DNA from: Brevundimonas naejangsanensis
Lineage (GTDB): Bacteria > Pseudomonadota > Alphaproteobacteria > Caulobacterales > Caulobacteraceae
NCBI RefSeq assembly: GCF_000635915.2
Contig: NZ_CP015614.1
Span: 2,323,501-2,387,500, forward strand
Length of the DNA stretch: 64,000 bases
Direction: 5' to 3'
Shown here: one piece after another, positions 20,436-28,162 of the stretch
How the letters are laid out: each line of letters opens with the position of its first letter
Numbering within the stretch: the stretch's first letter is position 1
Made by a program: the position numbers and the translations under genes
The notes under the pieces: model-generated
Seen by the model: the letters and a program-made list of their open reading frames with translations, nothing else
What the model was told of the DNA's origin: nothing
Database searches by the model: none

Positions 20436-21599
20436 ATGAACTACAAGCCCCTGTTCTCGCGCGCGCTCGGCCTCGACCCCGAACGCCTGCATTTCGCCGC
20501 CCACAGCCACCACCTGTGGCCCGACGCCAGCTTCGACGGCCAGGTGCGGGCCTGGGCCGAGGCCAACCGCTTCGCTGATCGCAAATGGGACCTGATCTTC
20601 GGCGAGGTCATCCCCGAGGCTCAAGGCCACGTCGCGCGCGAGCTGGGCCTGCCCTCGCCCGACAGCCTGATCTTCGCGCCGAACACCCATGACATCCTGC
20701 TGCGCATCGTCTCGGCGGTCGACACGGCGCCGGTGCGCATCCTGGCCACCGACGGCGAGTTCCACTCCTTCCGCCGCCAGTCGGAACGCTGGGAAGAGGC
20801 CGGTCAGGCCGTCGTCACCCGCGTGCCCCTGGCCCCGTTCGAGACCTTCGCCGAGCGGTTCGTCGCGGCGGCGCGGGCGGGCGGGCACGACCTGATCTTC
20901 GTCAGCCAGGTCTTCTTCCGTACCGGCGGCCTGTTCGAGCGCATCGCCGAACTGGCGGACCTGGCCGCCCCGGCCGGACCGTGGGTCGTGGTGGACGGCT
21001 ATCACGGCTTCATGGCCACGCCGACCGACCTTTCGGCCGTGGCGGACAAGATCTTCTATCTGGCGGGCGGCTATAAGTACGCCATGGCGGGCGAAGGCGC
21101 CTGCTTCCTGCACGCCCCGCCTGGCTTCGGGCCCCGCCCCGTCGTGACCGGCTGGTTCGCCGAGTTCGGCCATCTGGAAGGCCCGCCCGGCGGGGTTCAG
21201 TACCGCACCGACGGCGGCCGCTTCTGGGGCGCCACCTTCGACGCCAGCGCCCTTTACCGCTTCAACGCCGTGCGCGCGATGCTGGACCAGCACGGCCTGA
21301 CCACGGCGATGATCGCCGACCACGCGCGCGGCCTGCAGGCGCGGTTCCAGGCGGCGGTTCAAGCCGAAGAAGCGGGCCCCCTGTCACAGGCCGAGATCCT
21401 GAATCCGGTCCACGGCGAGGCCCCGCGCGCCCGCTTCCTGGCCCTGCGTCACGCGGACGCCCCGCGCTGGAAGGCGGCCCTGCAGGAGATGAACGTCATC
21501 GCCGATGTGCGCGACGACGTCATCCGCTTCGGCTTCAGCCTGTACCAGAGCCAGGAAGACGTCGAGCGGCTGATCCACGCCTGCGCCCGGCTGGACTAG
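20436..21599 (+). CDS. Kynureninase-like PLP-dependent enzyme (aminotransferase class V fold)
   Basis: 387 residues. The class V fold is shown by the N-terminal LHFAAHSHHLWPDAS, the DGYHGF strand with the conserved Asp that contacts the PLP nitrogen, and the Schiff-base lysine K214 in GGYKYAMAGEGA. These are kynureninase-family features, but other tryptophan-degradation genes are absent here, so the true substrate is uncertain. It is a single gene between the secA terminator and a converging gene. Confidence 0.78.
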   Translation: MNYKPLFSRALGLDPERLHFAAHSHHLWPDASFDGQVRAWAEANRFADRKWDLIFGEVIPEAQGHVARELGLPSPDSLIFAPNTHDILLRIVSAVDTAPVRILATDGEFHSFRRQSERWEEAGQAVVTRVPLAPFETFAERFVAAARAGGHDLIFVSQVFFRTGGLFERIAELADLAAPAGPWVVVDGYHGFMATPTDLSAVADKIFYLAGGYKYAMAGEGACFLHAPPGFGPRPVVTGWFAEFGHLEGPPGGVQYRTDGGRFWGATFDASALYRFNAVRAMLDQHGLTTAMIADHARGLQARFQAAVQAEEAGPLSQAEILNPVHGEAPRARFLALRHADAPRWKAALQEMNVIADVRDDVIRFGFSLYQSQEDVERLIHACARLD

Positions 21600-21603
21600 G
21601 CCT

Positions 21604-22422
21604 TTAGAAGAACAGGCTGTCGGCGTCGCGGCGAGCCTCGGGCGGATCGGTGCGGCGCGGCGGACGCTCGCGGCGCGGCGCCGGGGCTGAGGCAGGCGGC
21701 GTCGCCCGCGCGGCCGGTGCGGAAGTTGCCGGGGCCGGATCGCCCGGCAGCCGCGGCGTCGGGGTCGCGCGCGGTGCTGGAGCGGCGGCTGCTGGCGGCG
21801 GCGGCGCGCTCGCCTCGGTCTTCGGCGGCGGGCCCAGCGTCGGATATTTCGGCGTCGGCGGCAGGGGCGGTCGGCGCGCGGACGGCGGCGAAGCCGGGGC
21901 GGTCAGCGCGGGTTCTGCGTCAGACGACGAGGCCTCGAGCGCCTGTCGCGCCTGGGTTCGCGCGCGGGGGCTGTCGCAACGACACAGAACCAGATCCTCG
22001 CCGTCGCGCCACAGGATCAAGGGCCTGCGCGGCGGCTCGGCCCAGCGATGGGCCAGGCGGGCCAAATCCGTCTCCAGCGCCTCATCGGCGCCGACGGGGA
22101 TGGCGCGGACCTCATGCCCGTGCGCCTCCCATAGCGGCGCCGTCTGCGCCACCCAGTCCCGCCCCGCGCCGTCCGGGTCGTAGACATAGACGGGGGTCAG
22201 GCCGAAGGCCGCGGGACCCGCCGCCTGCTCCAGCCGCGCCTCCAACCCCTGAGACGCGGTCAGGCGCTGCAGATCGTGCCGCGCCACGCCCAGCCACCAG
22301 GCCGCCACAACCACGCCGAGCAACAGCAGACCCAGCACGGCGCCGATCAGCGTCCCCAGCAGCAGGCGCGGCCAGTCCGTGTCGGAGGATGAGGTCAGGG
22401 CGGCGGAGGTCATCGCCGCCAA
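21604..22422 (-). CDS. Membrane-anchored proline-rich protein of unknown function
   Basis: 272 residues. One transmembrane segment lies at about 19-45 (a Leu/Val-rich run ending AAWWLGVARHD). A small soluble region follows (about 50-165) with VYVYDPDGAGRDWV and LILWRDGEDLVLCRCDSP. The last 100 residues are Pro/Ala/Arg low complexity. I do not recognise the family. It follows the hydrolase gene by 25 bases, so zur-hydrolase-this gene may be one operon. Confidence 0.6.
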   Translation of the reverse strand: MAAMTSAALTSSSDTDWPRLLLGTLIGAVLGLLLLGVVVAAWWLGVARHDLQRLTASQGLEARLEQAAGPAAFGLTPVYVYDPDGAGRDWVAQTAPLWEAHGHEVRAIPVGADEALETDLARLAHRWAEPPRRPLILWRDGEDLVLCRCDSPRARTQARQALEASSSDAEPALTAPASPPSARRPPLPPTPKYPTLGPPPKTEASAPPPPAAAAPAPRATPTPRLPGDPAPATSAPAARATPPASAPAPRRERPPRRTDPPEARRDADSLFF

Positions 22423-22447
22423 GGCCTAGCACCGAATGGCGCGGCTG

Positions 22448-23335
22448 TCAGACCGCCAGGTCCAGCAGGGCGTCGCGCGTCAGCTCGGCATGGGTCATGG
22501 GGAACAGGTGGCCGCCCCCCGCCACGGTCTCGGCCTCGACATTCGGGCGGCGCGACGACGGGGCGACGGCGCACAGGGCGCCTGTCTCCGCCTTGAGGAT
22601 TCTCACAGCGCCTGGATAGCTCGCCAGGGCCCGCCAGGGGTCGTGCGCCTGGGCGGCGTAGTTGGAGGCCTCCCACGCCGGGGCGCAGGCCAGCTCCAGC
22701 CCGCAATCGGTCTCGACCAGACCATCAGCCAGATAGTCGGCCAGCATCATGTCCGGCCAGCCCTTGAAGGCGCCGCGTCCGCGATAGGCGCCCATCGCCT
22801 GTTCACGACTGTCGAACAGGGCGCGGCGGCGCAGGGTGTTGGCGACGATGGGAAAGCGCTGGGACAGCAGGCCCGCGAGCGGCAGGTTCATCGCCCACAC
22901 CATCTCGCGGCGCCAGACGACAGGGTCCAGCAGCAACAGACGCGAGACCCGATCCGGGCGCTCGGCGGCGGCCATCAGGCCGCTGGTCCCGCCGATGGAA
23001 TGGCCGGCCAGGGCGACAGGAGGGCCGTCGATCGCCTCCAGAAGACAGATCAGGTCGTCGCGATGATCCTTCCAGCTGCGGCGGCCGTCGGGAACGGCGG
23101 GCAGGCGCGTGCGGCCGTGCCCCCGCAGATCCGGTGCCCAGATGCGCAGCGCGCCCGACAGGGGCTGCAGCACGGAGCGATAGGTCAGGGCGTTGAAGCC
23201 GTTGGCGTGGACGAAGATCAGGTCGACCGGCCGCTTGGGATCGCCGAAGTCCAGCACGGCCATGTCGCCCGCGCCCCAGCGATTGTCGATCGGCACGCTG
23301 ATCCGGCGCGGCGCCGACAGGGCCAGGGCGTCCAT
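22448..23335 (-). CDS. Alpha/beta hydrolase
   Basis: 295 residues from the ATG at 23335. The fold is clear: FVHANGFNALTY oxyanion strand, WAPDLRGHGRT, nucleophile S113 in GHSIGGTSG, and the catalytic histidine in GGGHLFPMTH near the end. Substrate unknown. A start 11 codons upstream would overlap the end of zur; the 23335 start leaves a 5-base gap and matches the conserved length. Probably co-transcribed with zur, though no zinc link is evident. Confidence 0.85.
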   Translation of the reverse strand: MDALALSAPRRISVPIDNRWGAGDMAVLDFGDPKRPVDLIFVHANGFNALTYRSVLQPLSGALRIWAPDLRGHGRTRLPAVPDGRRSWKDHRDDLICLLEAIDGPPVALAGHSIGGTSGLMAAAERPDRVSRLLLLDPVVWRREMVWAMNLPLAGLLSQRFPIVANTLRRRALFDSREQAMGAYRGRGAFKGWPDMMLADYLADGLVETDCGLELACAPAWEASNYAAQAHDPWRALASYPGAVRILKAETGALCAVAPSSRRPNVEAETVAGGGHLFPMTHAELTRDALLDLAV

Positions 23336-23340
23336 CCGGA

Positions 23341-23835
23341 TCAGGCCGCGATGCGGCAGGCGCCGCACCGGCCGTGGCCCTCGATCGTGGTGCGGTCGAT
23401 CGCGTAGCCCGCGTTCGCAGCCGCCTGGGCGATCACATCGGCGCCGGGAACCGCCACCTCTTCGGTCGCGCCGCAGCAGTCGCAGATCAGGAAGGCCGCC
23501 GCATGGCCGCCCGGCGCGCAGGCGTCGGCCGTGCAGGCGACATAGGCGCTGATGGAGGCGATGCGGTGGGCCAGCCCGCGCTTCTCAAGGAATTCGAGGG
23601 CGCGATAGACGGTCGGCGGCTTGGCGGCCTGACCATCGAGGCCATAACGGGCGATCAGGTCATAGGCCTTGACCGGCTCGGCGGCCGACAGCAGCAGTTC
23701 AAGCACGCGGCGGCGCGGGGCGGTCATGCGGTCGCCGTCGGCCGAAAAGCGGGCCTCGACGGCGGCGATCGCCCGTTCGACCTCGGCGGCGCCGGGTCGG
23801 CTGTCGATGTGATCATGATCGCAGGCGTCGCCCAT
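23341..23835 (-). CDS. zur: Fur-family regulator, Zur-like
   Basis: 164 residues. The winged helix carries PPTVYRALEFLEKRGLAHR; the C-terminal dimerisation region has ICDCCGATEE and CGAC, the structural zinc cysteines. The His/Asp-rich N terminus (CDHDH) and the cysteine layout favour Zur (zinc) over Fur (iron). Zur represses zinc uptake genes when zinc is sufficient. No znuABC genes are in the window, so the metal assignment is by sequence resemblance only. Confidence 0.8.
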   Translation of the reverse strand: MGDACDHDHIDSRPGAAEVERAIAAVEARFSADGDRMTAPRRRVLELLLSAAEPVKAYDLIARYGLDGQAAKPPTVYRALEFLEKRGLAHRIASISAYVACTADACAPGGHAAAFLICDCCGATEEVAVPGADVIAQAAANAGYAIDRTTIEGHGRCGACRIAA

Positions 23836-23986
23836 GAGCTAGAGCTAGGGGGTCCTGAGCCGCGCCGCAACCGGGACCGCGCGCCGCAGGCCCGATCAGG
23901 CCCCATTGTGGCCAAACCGCGGCGTTTGCGGCGGCCTCGGGCATGGGCTAGAAGAGCCGTCCTTTCTGTTCAGAAGACCCTATTTC

Positions 23987-24775
23987 ATGACCGACGCCAC
24001 CCAAGCGAACAGCCCCCTGTCGGGCACTGTCCTGTTCTATTCCCAGCCGGAGCCGCTGTCGGCCGACGTGCACGGCAAGCTGGGCGTGACGCCCGCGGAC
24101 AAACCCTACGCCTTCGTGGCCCAGACCCACGTCGTGCCGCTGACGGTGACGGAGTTCGCCCCGGCCGCCCTGTCCTATCCGGTCATCTTCGTCGGCGACG
24201 CCAAGCAGCCCGTCGCCGCCATGGGCCTGAACCAGGGCGAGAACCTGTTCATCGAGAACGGCGACTTCCGCCCCGACGCCTATATTCCGGCCTATGTCCG
24301 CCGCTATCCCTTCGTCTTCGCCAATGACGAAGAGCAGAAGCGCATGGTGCTGTGCATCGACCGCGCCGCCCCCTTCGTGGTCGAAGGCGGCGAGACGCCG
24401 CTGTTCGAAAACGGCCAGCCCAGCGGCTACGTCAACTTCGGCATGGAGTTCTGCAACAACTTCGAGCAGGAGCGCGTGCGCACCGAGTCCTTCATCAACC
24501 TGCTGACGGAACTGGACCTGTTCGAGGTGCGTGAAGCCACCTTCACCCCGCGCAACGCCGACGGCTCGGCCGGCGCGCCGCAAAAGATCGCCGAATACTT
24601 CGCCGTGTCGGAAGACAAGCTGAAGGCCCTGCCGGTCGAGAAGCTGGCCGAACTGCGCGACAACGGCGCCCTGGGCCAGATCTACGCCCACCTGGTGTCG
24701 CTGCTGGGCTGGGACCGCCTGATCGCCATGGCCCTGACCCGCGCCGCCCAGCAACCGGTCGCCGCCAACGCTTGA
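23987..24775 (+). CDS. SapC family protein
   Basis: 262 residues from the ATG at 23987 (MTDATQANSPLSG). SapC-type features include YAFVAQTHVVPLTVTEFAPAALSYPVIFVGD near the N terminus and VLCIDRAAPFV in the centre. The name comes from an S-layer-associated protein of Campylobacter; in alphaproteobacteria these genes often neighbour TonB receptors or tryptophan halogenases, none of which is here. Function unproven. An upstream in-frame start lies in the non-conserved leader. It has its own terminator. Confidence 0.82.
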   Translation: MTDATQANSPLSGTVLFYSQPEPLSADVHGKLGVTPADKPYAFVAQTHVVPLTVTEFAPAALSYPVIFVGDAKQPVAAMGLNQGENLFIENGDFRPDAYIPAYVRRYPFVFANDEEQKRMVLCIDRAAPFVVEGGETPLFENGQPSGYVNFGMEFCNNFEQERVRTESFINLLTELDLFEVREATFTPRNADGSAGAPQKIAEYFAVSEDKLKALPVEKLAELRDNGALGQIYAHLVSLLGWDRLIAMALTRAAQQPVAANA

Positions 24776-24829
24776 TTGAATCTGGCCCGACGCACGTTCG
24801 CGCGACGGCCCGATGAACAATGAAATGAA

Positions 24830-24863
24830 GACGCCCCGTCAGACTGCTGGCGGGGCGTTTTTT
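24830..24863 (+). terminator. Intrinsic terminator of sapC
   Basis: An 8-bp stem (ACGCCCCG with CGGGGCGT) and 12-base loop followed by seven T residues, about 55 bases after the sapC stop. Confidence 0.85.
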
Positions 24864-24877
24864 GTCAGGAGATGGGT

Positions 24878-25285
24878 TTAGCGGCGGGCCACGAGGGCGC
24901 GGGTCAGGCAGGAGAAGACCAGCCGTCCGGCCTCGTCCAGCATGTCCTGCTGGGCGATGACCACGCCCTTCTCGTCGCCGACCGGATCCTTGCCCATCAC
25001 CGTCAGCCGGCCGCGCAGCAGTTCGCCCGCCGGGGGATTGCGCAGGAAGCGCAGCCCGTCGACCGCGAGGGTCTTGGACCCCGCCCAGCCGCCCATGCGA
25101 TCGGCGGACAGACGGCTCCACAGGGCGTAGACCATCGCTTCAGGCGCGCCATAGGCGACGTCCCACCCCGGCAGGAAGCGTTCGGCGAACAGGTCCAGCG
25201 CCGCCGCATCCACGGCGCAGGCGCCCAGAGGAATGACCTGGCCGATCTCAAGATCCTCGAAATGGACGTGCAGAGGTTCGGTCAT
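24878..25285 (-). CDS. MaoC-like hotdog-fold dehydratase family protein
   Basis: 135 residues. The opening FEDLEIGQVIPLGACAVDAAALDLFAERF and the later LSADRMGGWAGSK and LTVMGKDP fit the MaoC/FabZ-like hotdog fold. The usual hydratase motif D-x4-H is not obvious (DVAYGAPEAM replaces it), so it may bind rather than hydrate an acyl-CoA. It lies 17 bases downstream of the CurA-like reductase, suggesting a two-gene operon in acyl or enone metabolism. Confidence 0.7.
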   Translation of the reverse strand: MTEPLHVHFEDLEIGQVIPLGACAVDAAALDLFAERFLPGWDVAYGAPEAMVYALWSRLSADRMGGWAGSKTLAVDGLRFLRNPPAGELLRGRLTVMGKDPVGDEKGVVIAQQDMLDEAGRLVFSCLTRALVARR

Positions 25286-25302
25286 GCGCGGTCGTTCCTC
25301 GC

Positions 25303-26325
25303 TCAGGCCGCCGGCTCCTCCGACACCCGGACCATCAGCTTGCCGTCATGGTCGCCGGTGAACAAGCGATTCAGCGAGCCGACCGCCCCTTCCAGACCGT
25401 CATCGACGTGGACCTTCCACTGAATTTTCCCGTCGGCCAGCCAAGGCCCCATTTCGGCGATCATCTCCTTGGCGCGGTGCGCGTAGTCGAGGACCAGGAA
25501 GCCCTGCACGTTCAGACGGTGGGTGATGATGCGCGAGAAATTGGGCGAAGGCGGCATCCGCGTGGCGTTATAGGCCGAGATCAGGCCGCAGACGGCCATG
25601 CGGCCGTGCACCTTGAGCCGGTTCCACACGGCGATCATGATGTCGCCGCCGACGTTCTCGAAATTGAGGTCGATGCCGTCGGGAGCCAGCCGGTCCAGGG
25701 CGTCGCCGACATCCTCGTTCTTGTAGTCGACGGCGCCGTCGAAGCCGAGCTCCTCGGTCAGCCAGCGACATTTCTCGGCGCCGCCGGCGATGCCGATGAC
25801 GCGGCAGCCGCGCTGCTTGGCCACCTGGCCGGCGATGGAGCCGACCGCCCCGGCCGCCGCCGAGATCACCAGGGTCTCGCCCGCCTTGGCCTTCAGCACG
25901 TCGGTGACGCCGAAATAGGCCGTCATCCCGGTCATGCCCAACACGGACAGGTTGGCGGTCAGCGGCAGGCCCGGCGCACGATGGACGGGCCGCAGCCCCG
26001 CCTCGGGCACGACAGCGTAGTCGGCCCAGGCGCCGGACAGAGGCGTGACCAGATCGCCTTCCTTGAACCGCTCGCCGCGCGACTGCTCGACCACCCCCAG
26101 CGTCAGCCCGCGCATGACGTCGCCCAGACCCACCGGCGGCAGATAGCCTTCGGAATCGTTCATCCACGTGCGGTTCGTCGGGTCGATCGAAAGATAGATC
26201 GTGCGGACCAGGACCTCTCCGTCCTTCAGATCAGGCACGACGCTTTCGACCAGTTCCAGATCCCCATCCTGAATCAGCCCCTGCGGGCGGCGACGCAGGA
26301 TCCACTGCCGGTTGCGCAAGCTCAT
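25303..26325 (-). CDS. Zinc-independent NADP-dependent oxidoreductase (CurA / prostaglandin reductase family)
   Basis: 340 residues from MSLRNRQWILRRRPQG at 26325. The medium-chain reductase fold lacks the zinc cysteines and has the nucleotide motif AAAGAVGSIAGQVAKQRG and NFENVGGDIM. Members reduce the double bond of enones using NADPH. The proposed small RNA ends about 95 bases upstream on the same strand; if its terminator is read through, this gene would become stress-induced. Downstream MaoC gene is probably co-transcribed. Confidence 0.85.
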   Translation of the reverse strand: MSLRNRQWILRRRPQGLIQDGDLELVESVVPDLKDGEVLVRTIYLSIDPTNRTWMNDSEGYLPPVGLGDVMRGLTLGVVEQSRGERFKEGDLVTPLSGAWADYAVVPEAGLRPVHRAPGLPLTANLSVLGMTGMTAYFGVTDVLKAKAGETLVISAAAGAVGSIAGQVAKQRGCRVIGIAGGAEKCRWLTEELGFDGAVDYKNEDVGDALDRLAPDGIDLNFENVGGDIMIAVWNRLKVHGRMAVCGLISAYNATRMPPSPNFSRIITHRLNVQGFLVLDYAHRAKEMIAEMGPWLADGKIQWKVHVDDGLEGAVGSLNRLFTGDHDGKLMVRVSEEPAA

Positions 26326-26420
26326 CAGTCTGTCTCCCATCAGGGTTTTCTTTCAGGACCCATAGTGGCGCCTCCCGCTGGCAGAGCAAGCCGCCGAACG
26401 CAGACGCGTGACCGCCCAGC

Positions 26421-26530
26421 AAAAAAGAAGGCGGACCCTTTTTGAGGATCCGCCAGGAGTCGCATCATCGAGAATGAGGCGAGGGCGAAGACCGACGGTC
26501 AGGTCGGCCCGGGGAATAGCCCTCGGCGAC
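26421..26530 (-). ncRNA. Candidate EcfG-dependent small RNA (about 110 nt)
   Basis: No reading frame worth calling lies here, yet a full EcfG-type promoter (26561-26537) points into it and a strong terminator ends it. The terminator is a 10-bp stem with one wobble (GGCGGATCCT against AGGGTCCGCC), loop CAAAA, then TTCTTTTTT at 26429-26421. The predicted RNA starts near 26530 and contains further hairpin potential (GGGGCTATTCCCC; CCGAC-N6-GTCGG) and pyrimidine-rich unpaired stretches such as CCTCGCCTCA. Caulobacter has a SigT-dependent sRNA, GsrN; homology to it is a guess. The alternative is an attenuated leader of the reductase gene downstream. Confidence 0.6.
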
Positions 26531-26536
26531 CGAATA

Positions 26537-26561
26537 ACGACGGACTTGCGACTCGGTTCCC
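26537..26561 (-). promoter_or_regulatory. EcfG-type promoter of the candidate small RNA
   Basis: Read on the minus strand: GGAAC at 26561-26557, 16-base spacer, CGTT at 26540-26537. This matches the alphaproteobacterial general-stress sigma consensus exactly, with the same spacer as the other four sites in the locus. Confidence 0.75.
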
Positions 26562-26587
26562 GACCCGGGCGACGGGCTAGCGTCGAA

Positions 26588-26612
26588 GGAACGGCCGAGC
26601 GACGGCGACGTT
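26588..26612 (+). promoter_or_regulatory. EcfG-type promoter of the small membrane protein gene
   Basis: GGAAC at 26588-26592, 16-base spacer, CGTT at 26609-26612. The -35 elements of this site and the divergent one at 26557-26561 are 26 bases apart. It lies 40 bases before the ATG at 26653. Confidence 0.78.
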
Positions 26613-26652
26613 GGCCCTACAGGTTCTCAAACCGCGACAAGGAGGCGAGCCC

Positions 26653-26958
26653 ATGACCCATCAAGACCCGCATTCGCACTCGGCCGACGCCGTAGAGACT
26701 CACCACCCCGTGGAGGCCCAATATGTGCGCCAGGGCCGCGGCGGGCGTCGCATCCTGATGCTGCTGATCGTATCGGCGGGGGCGGCCGCCGTGTTGCTGT
26801 TGGGCATATGGGCCGTCAACAACGCCGGCCTGCGTCGAACCTCCGAGGAGGCCAGCATGACGCCTGAACCGCCGCCGGTCGTGGATGCCGACCGCACCGC
26901 CCGCAGCGCCGGCCCGGAAGCGGCGCCGCCGCCGGTCGACGCTTCTCCCGCCACCTGA
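26653..26958 (+). CDS. Small single-pass membrane protein, probable stress-response member
   Basis: 101 residues from the ATG at 26653, preceded by AAGGAGG. A His-rich N terminus (THQDPHSHSADAVETHH) is followed by a basic stretch RQGRGGRR, one transmembrane helix at about 34-55, and a Pro/Ala/Glu-rich tail, giving a likely cytoplasmic N terminus and periplasmic tail. No known domain. The EcfG promoter just upstream makes it a predicted target of the general stress sigma factor. The frame extends upstream to 26611, but that start lies within the promoter itself. Confidence 0.75.
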   Translation: MTHQDPHSHSADAVETHHPVEAQYVRQGRGGRRILMLLIVSAGAAAVLLLGIWAVNNAGLRRTSEEASMTPEPPPVVDADRTARSAGPEAAPPPVDASPAT

Positions 26959-26970
26959 TCTTGCACCAGC

Positions 26971-27000
26971 AAAAAGGGGCTCCGCAGCAGCGGAGCCCCT
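26971..27000 (-). terminator. Intrinsic terminator of phyR
   Basis: A perfect 10-bp stem (AGGGGCTCCG with CGGAGCCCCT, loop of 6) followed on the minus strand by TTTTT, 28 bases past the phyR stop. It may also block read-through from the plus-strand gene ending at 26958, but no T-run faces that way. Confidence 0.85.
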
Positions 27001-27028
27001 AAAAAGGCGTCGGGGGCGCCGCCGTGGA

Positions 27029-27757
27029 TCAGGCGGCCGCCTTCTGGCGCGAGGGATGGAAGAACAGCGCCTGGCTGATCGCCGCCTTCACCGTTTCCGG
27101 CTGGAAGGGCTTGGTGATCAGGAAGGTCGGCTCGGGCCGTTCCCCGGTCAGCAGCCGCTCCGGGAAGGCGGTGATGAAGATGACCGGAACATCGAACTTG
27201 CGCAGGATGTCCTTGACCGCGTCAATGCCCGAAGAGCCGTCCGCCAGTTGGATATCCGCCAGAACCAGTCCCGGCGCGTGACGCGAAACGGCGTCCACGG
27301 CCTCGTCGTGGGTGGTGGCGGTGCCGGTGACCCGGTGGCCCAACTCCTTCACCAGGCTTTCGATGTCGGACTGAGCTTCAGAGATCAGGCGCTCGACCGT
27401 GCGCGGATCGACGGCCAAAATCTGGGCGGCCTCGGACGGCGTAAAGCCTTCCAGCGCGGTCAACAGGAACGCTTGTCGCGACTGGGGCGCGATGCGCATC
27501 AGCCGACGAGAAGCGTCGTCGGCTTCGGAGACGCCGCCGCTTTCCAGCTGGGCCCCGGTGCTCGACCAGATAGTGTGGAAGACGTGGTAGAGCGCCACCC
27601 GCGGCGTCATGTCGGCGGGCAGTTGACGCTCGCCCGCCGCCAGGGCTTCAAGCGCGACGCGGACATAGTTGTCGCCCGTGCTTTGATCGCCGGTAAGGGC
27701 GCGCGCGTAACGGCGAACATAGGGCAGATGCGGCGCAAGTCTGGCCAAAAGGCTCAT
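27029..27757 (-). CDS. phyR: General stress response anti-anti-sigma regulator PhyR, with a deleted receiver segment
   Basis: 242 residues from MSLLARLAPHLPYVRRY. Residues 1-125 are the sigma-like domain that, after phosphorylation, captures NepR and frees EcfG. The receiver follows, with phosphoacceptor D168 (LVLADIQLADGSSG), T196 (VIFITAFPERL) and K216 (FLITKPFQP). However, the sequence jumps from LISEAQSDI directly to ESLVKELGHRV at residues 131-133. Relatives as I remember them have about 21 more residues here, including the first strand and the acidic VLIIEDEP pocket. The frame is open, so this is an in-frame loss, probably between two GACATCGA-like repeats (remaining copy 27367-27360). 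The protein may be unable to be phosphorylated, or be constitutively open. It is divergent from nepR with its own EcfG promoter. Confidence 0.93.
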   Translation of the reverse strand: MSLLARLAPHLPYVRRYARALTGDQSTGDNYVRVALEALAAGERQLPADMTPRVALYHVFHTIWSSTGAQLESGGVSEADDASRRLMRIAPQSRQAFLLTALEGFTPSEAAQILAVDPRTVERLISEAQSDIESLVKELGHRVTGTATTHDEAVDAVSRHAPGLVLADIQLADGSSGIDAVKDILRKFDVPVIFITAFPERLLTGERPEPTFLITKPFQPETVKAAISQALFFHPSRQKAAA

Positions 27758-27813
27758 ATGTAGATCCCCGACTGCGCCCGCCTCCACTGACGAGACGGGC
27801 TTAGACGGACCTT

Positions 27814-27838
27814 AACGTATCAGAGACGCCACGGTTCC
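27814..27838 (-). promoter_or_regulatory. EcfG-type promoter of phyR
   Basis: On the minus strand GGAAC at 27838-27834, 16-base spacer, CGTT at 27817-27814, 57 bases before the phyR ATG. It predicts positive feedback of the stress response on phyR. Confidence 0.8.
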
Positions 27839-27879
27839 GTGAGCTTCGTCCAGCTTGAGCATAAAATAGCAACGGCGTA

Positions 27880-27904
27880 GGAACTCTATTGGAGAGGCGG
27901 CGTT
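27880..27904 (+). promoter_or_regulatory. EcfG-type promoter of nepR-ecfG
   Basis: GGAAC at 27880-27884, 16-base spacer, CGTT at 27901-27904, 52 bases before the nepR ATG. Together with the phyR promoter it forms a divergent autoregulated pair. Confidence 0.82.
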
Positions 27905-27955
27905 TTGCGTCTCTATGAACGACTTCACAAGGCTTGGGCGGCGGCCGGAAACTCC

Positions 27956-28162
27956 ATGATTGAACCTAAGGACACCCCCGCGCGTATCAGCGGGTCCAAC
28001 TCGGACGAACGCGATCTCGAAGAGGTCCGTCTGCGTCAACAGGCCATCGGCGTTAAGCTGCGCCATATGTTCGACGAAGTCGTCAACGAGCCCGTGCCGG
28101 ACGAATTTCTGGAAATCCTTCGCCGCGCCGATCAGGGCGCATCCGCCAAGGAGGGGCAGTGA
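27956..28162 (+). CDS. nepR: Anti-sigma factor NepR
   Basis: 68 residues. The two amphipathic helices that grip EcfG are recognisable in IGVKLRHMFDEVVNEPVPDEFLEILRRAD. NepR holds EcfG inactive until phosphorylated PhyR displaces it. The frame is open to a TTG at 27905, but that overlaps the -10 element, so the ATG at 27956 is used. The stop overlaps the ecfG start (GTGA), so anti-sigma and sigma are translationally coupled. It looks intact. Confidence 0.92.
   Translation: MIEPKDTPARISGSNSDERDLEEVRLRQQAIGVKLRHMFDEVVNEPVPDEFLEILRRADQGASAKEGQ

Noticed and set aside
27905..27955. TTG start for nepR at 27905
   Set aside because: It overlaps the -10 element of the nepR promoter and would lie upstream of or at the transcription start.
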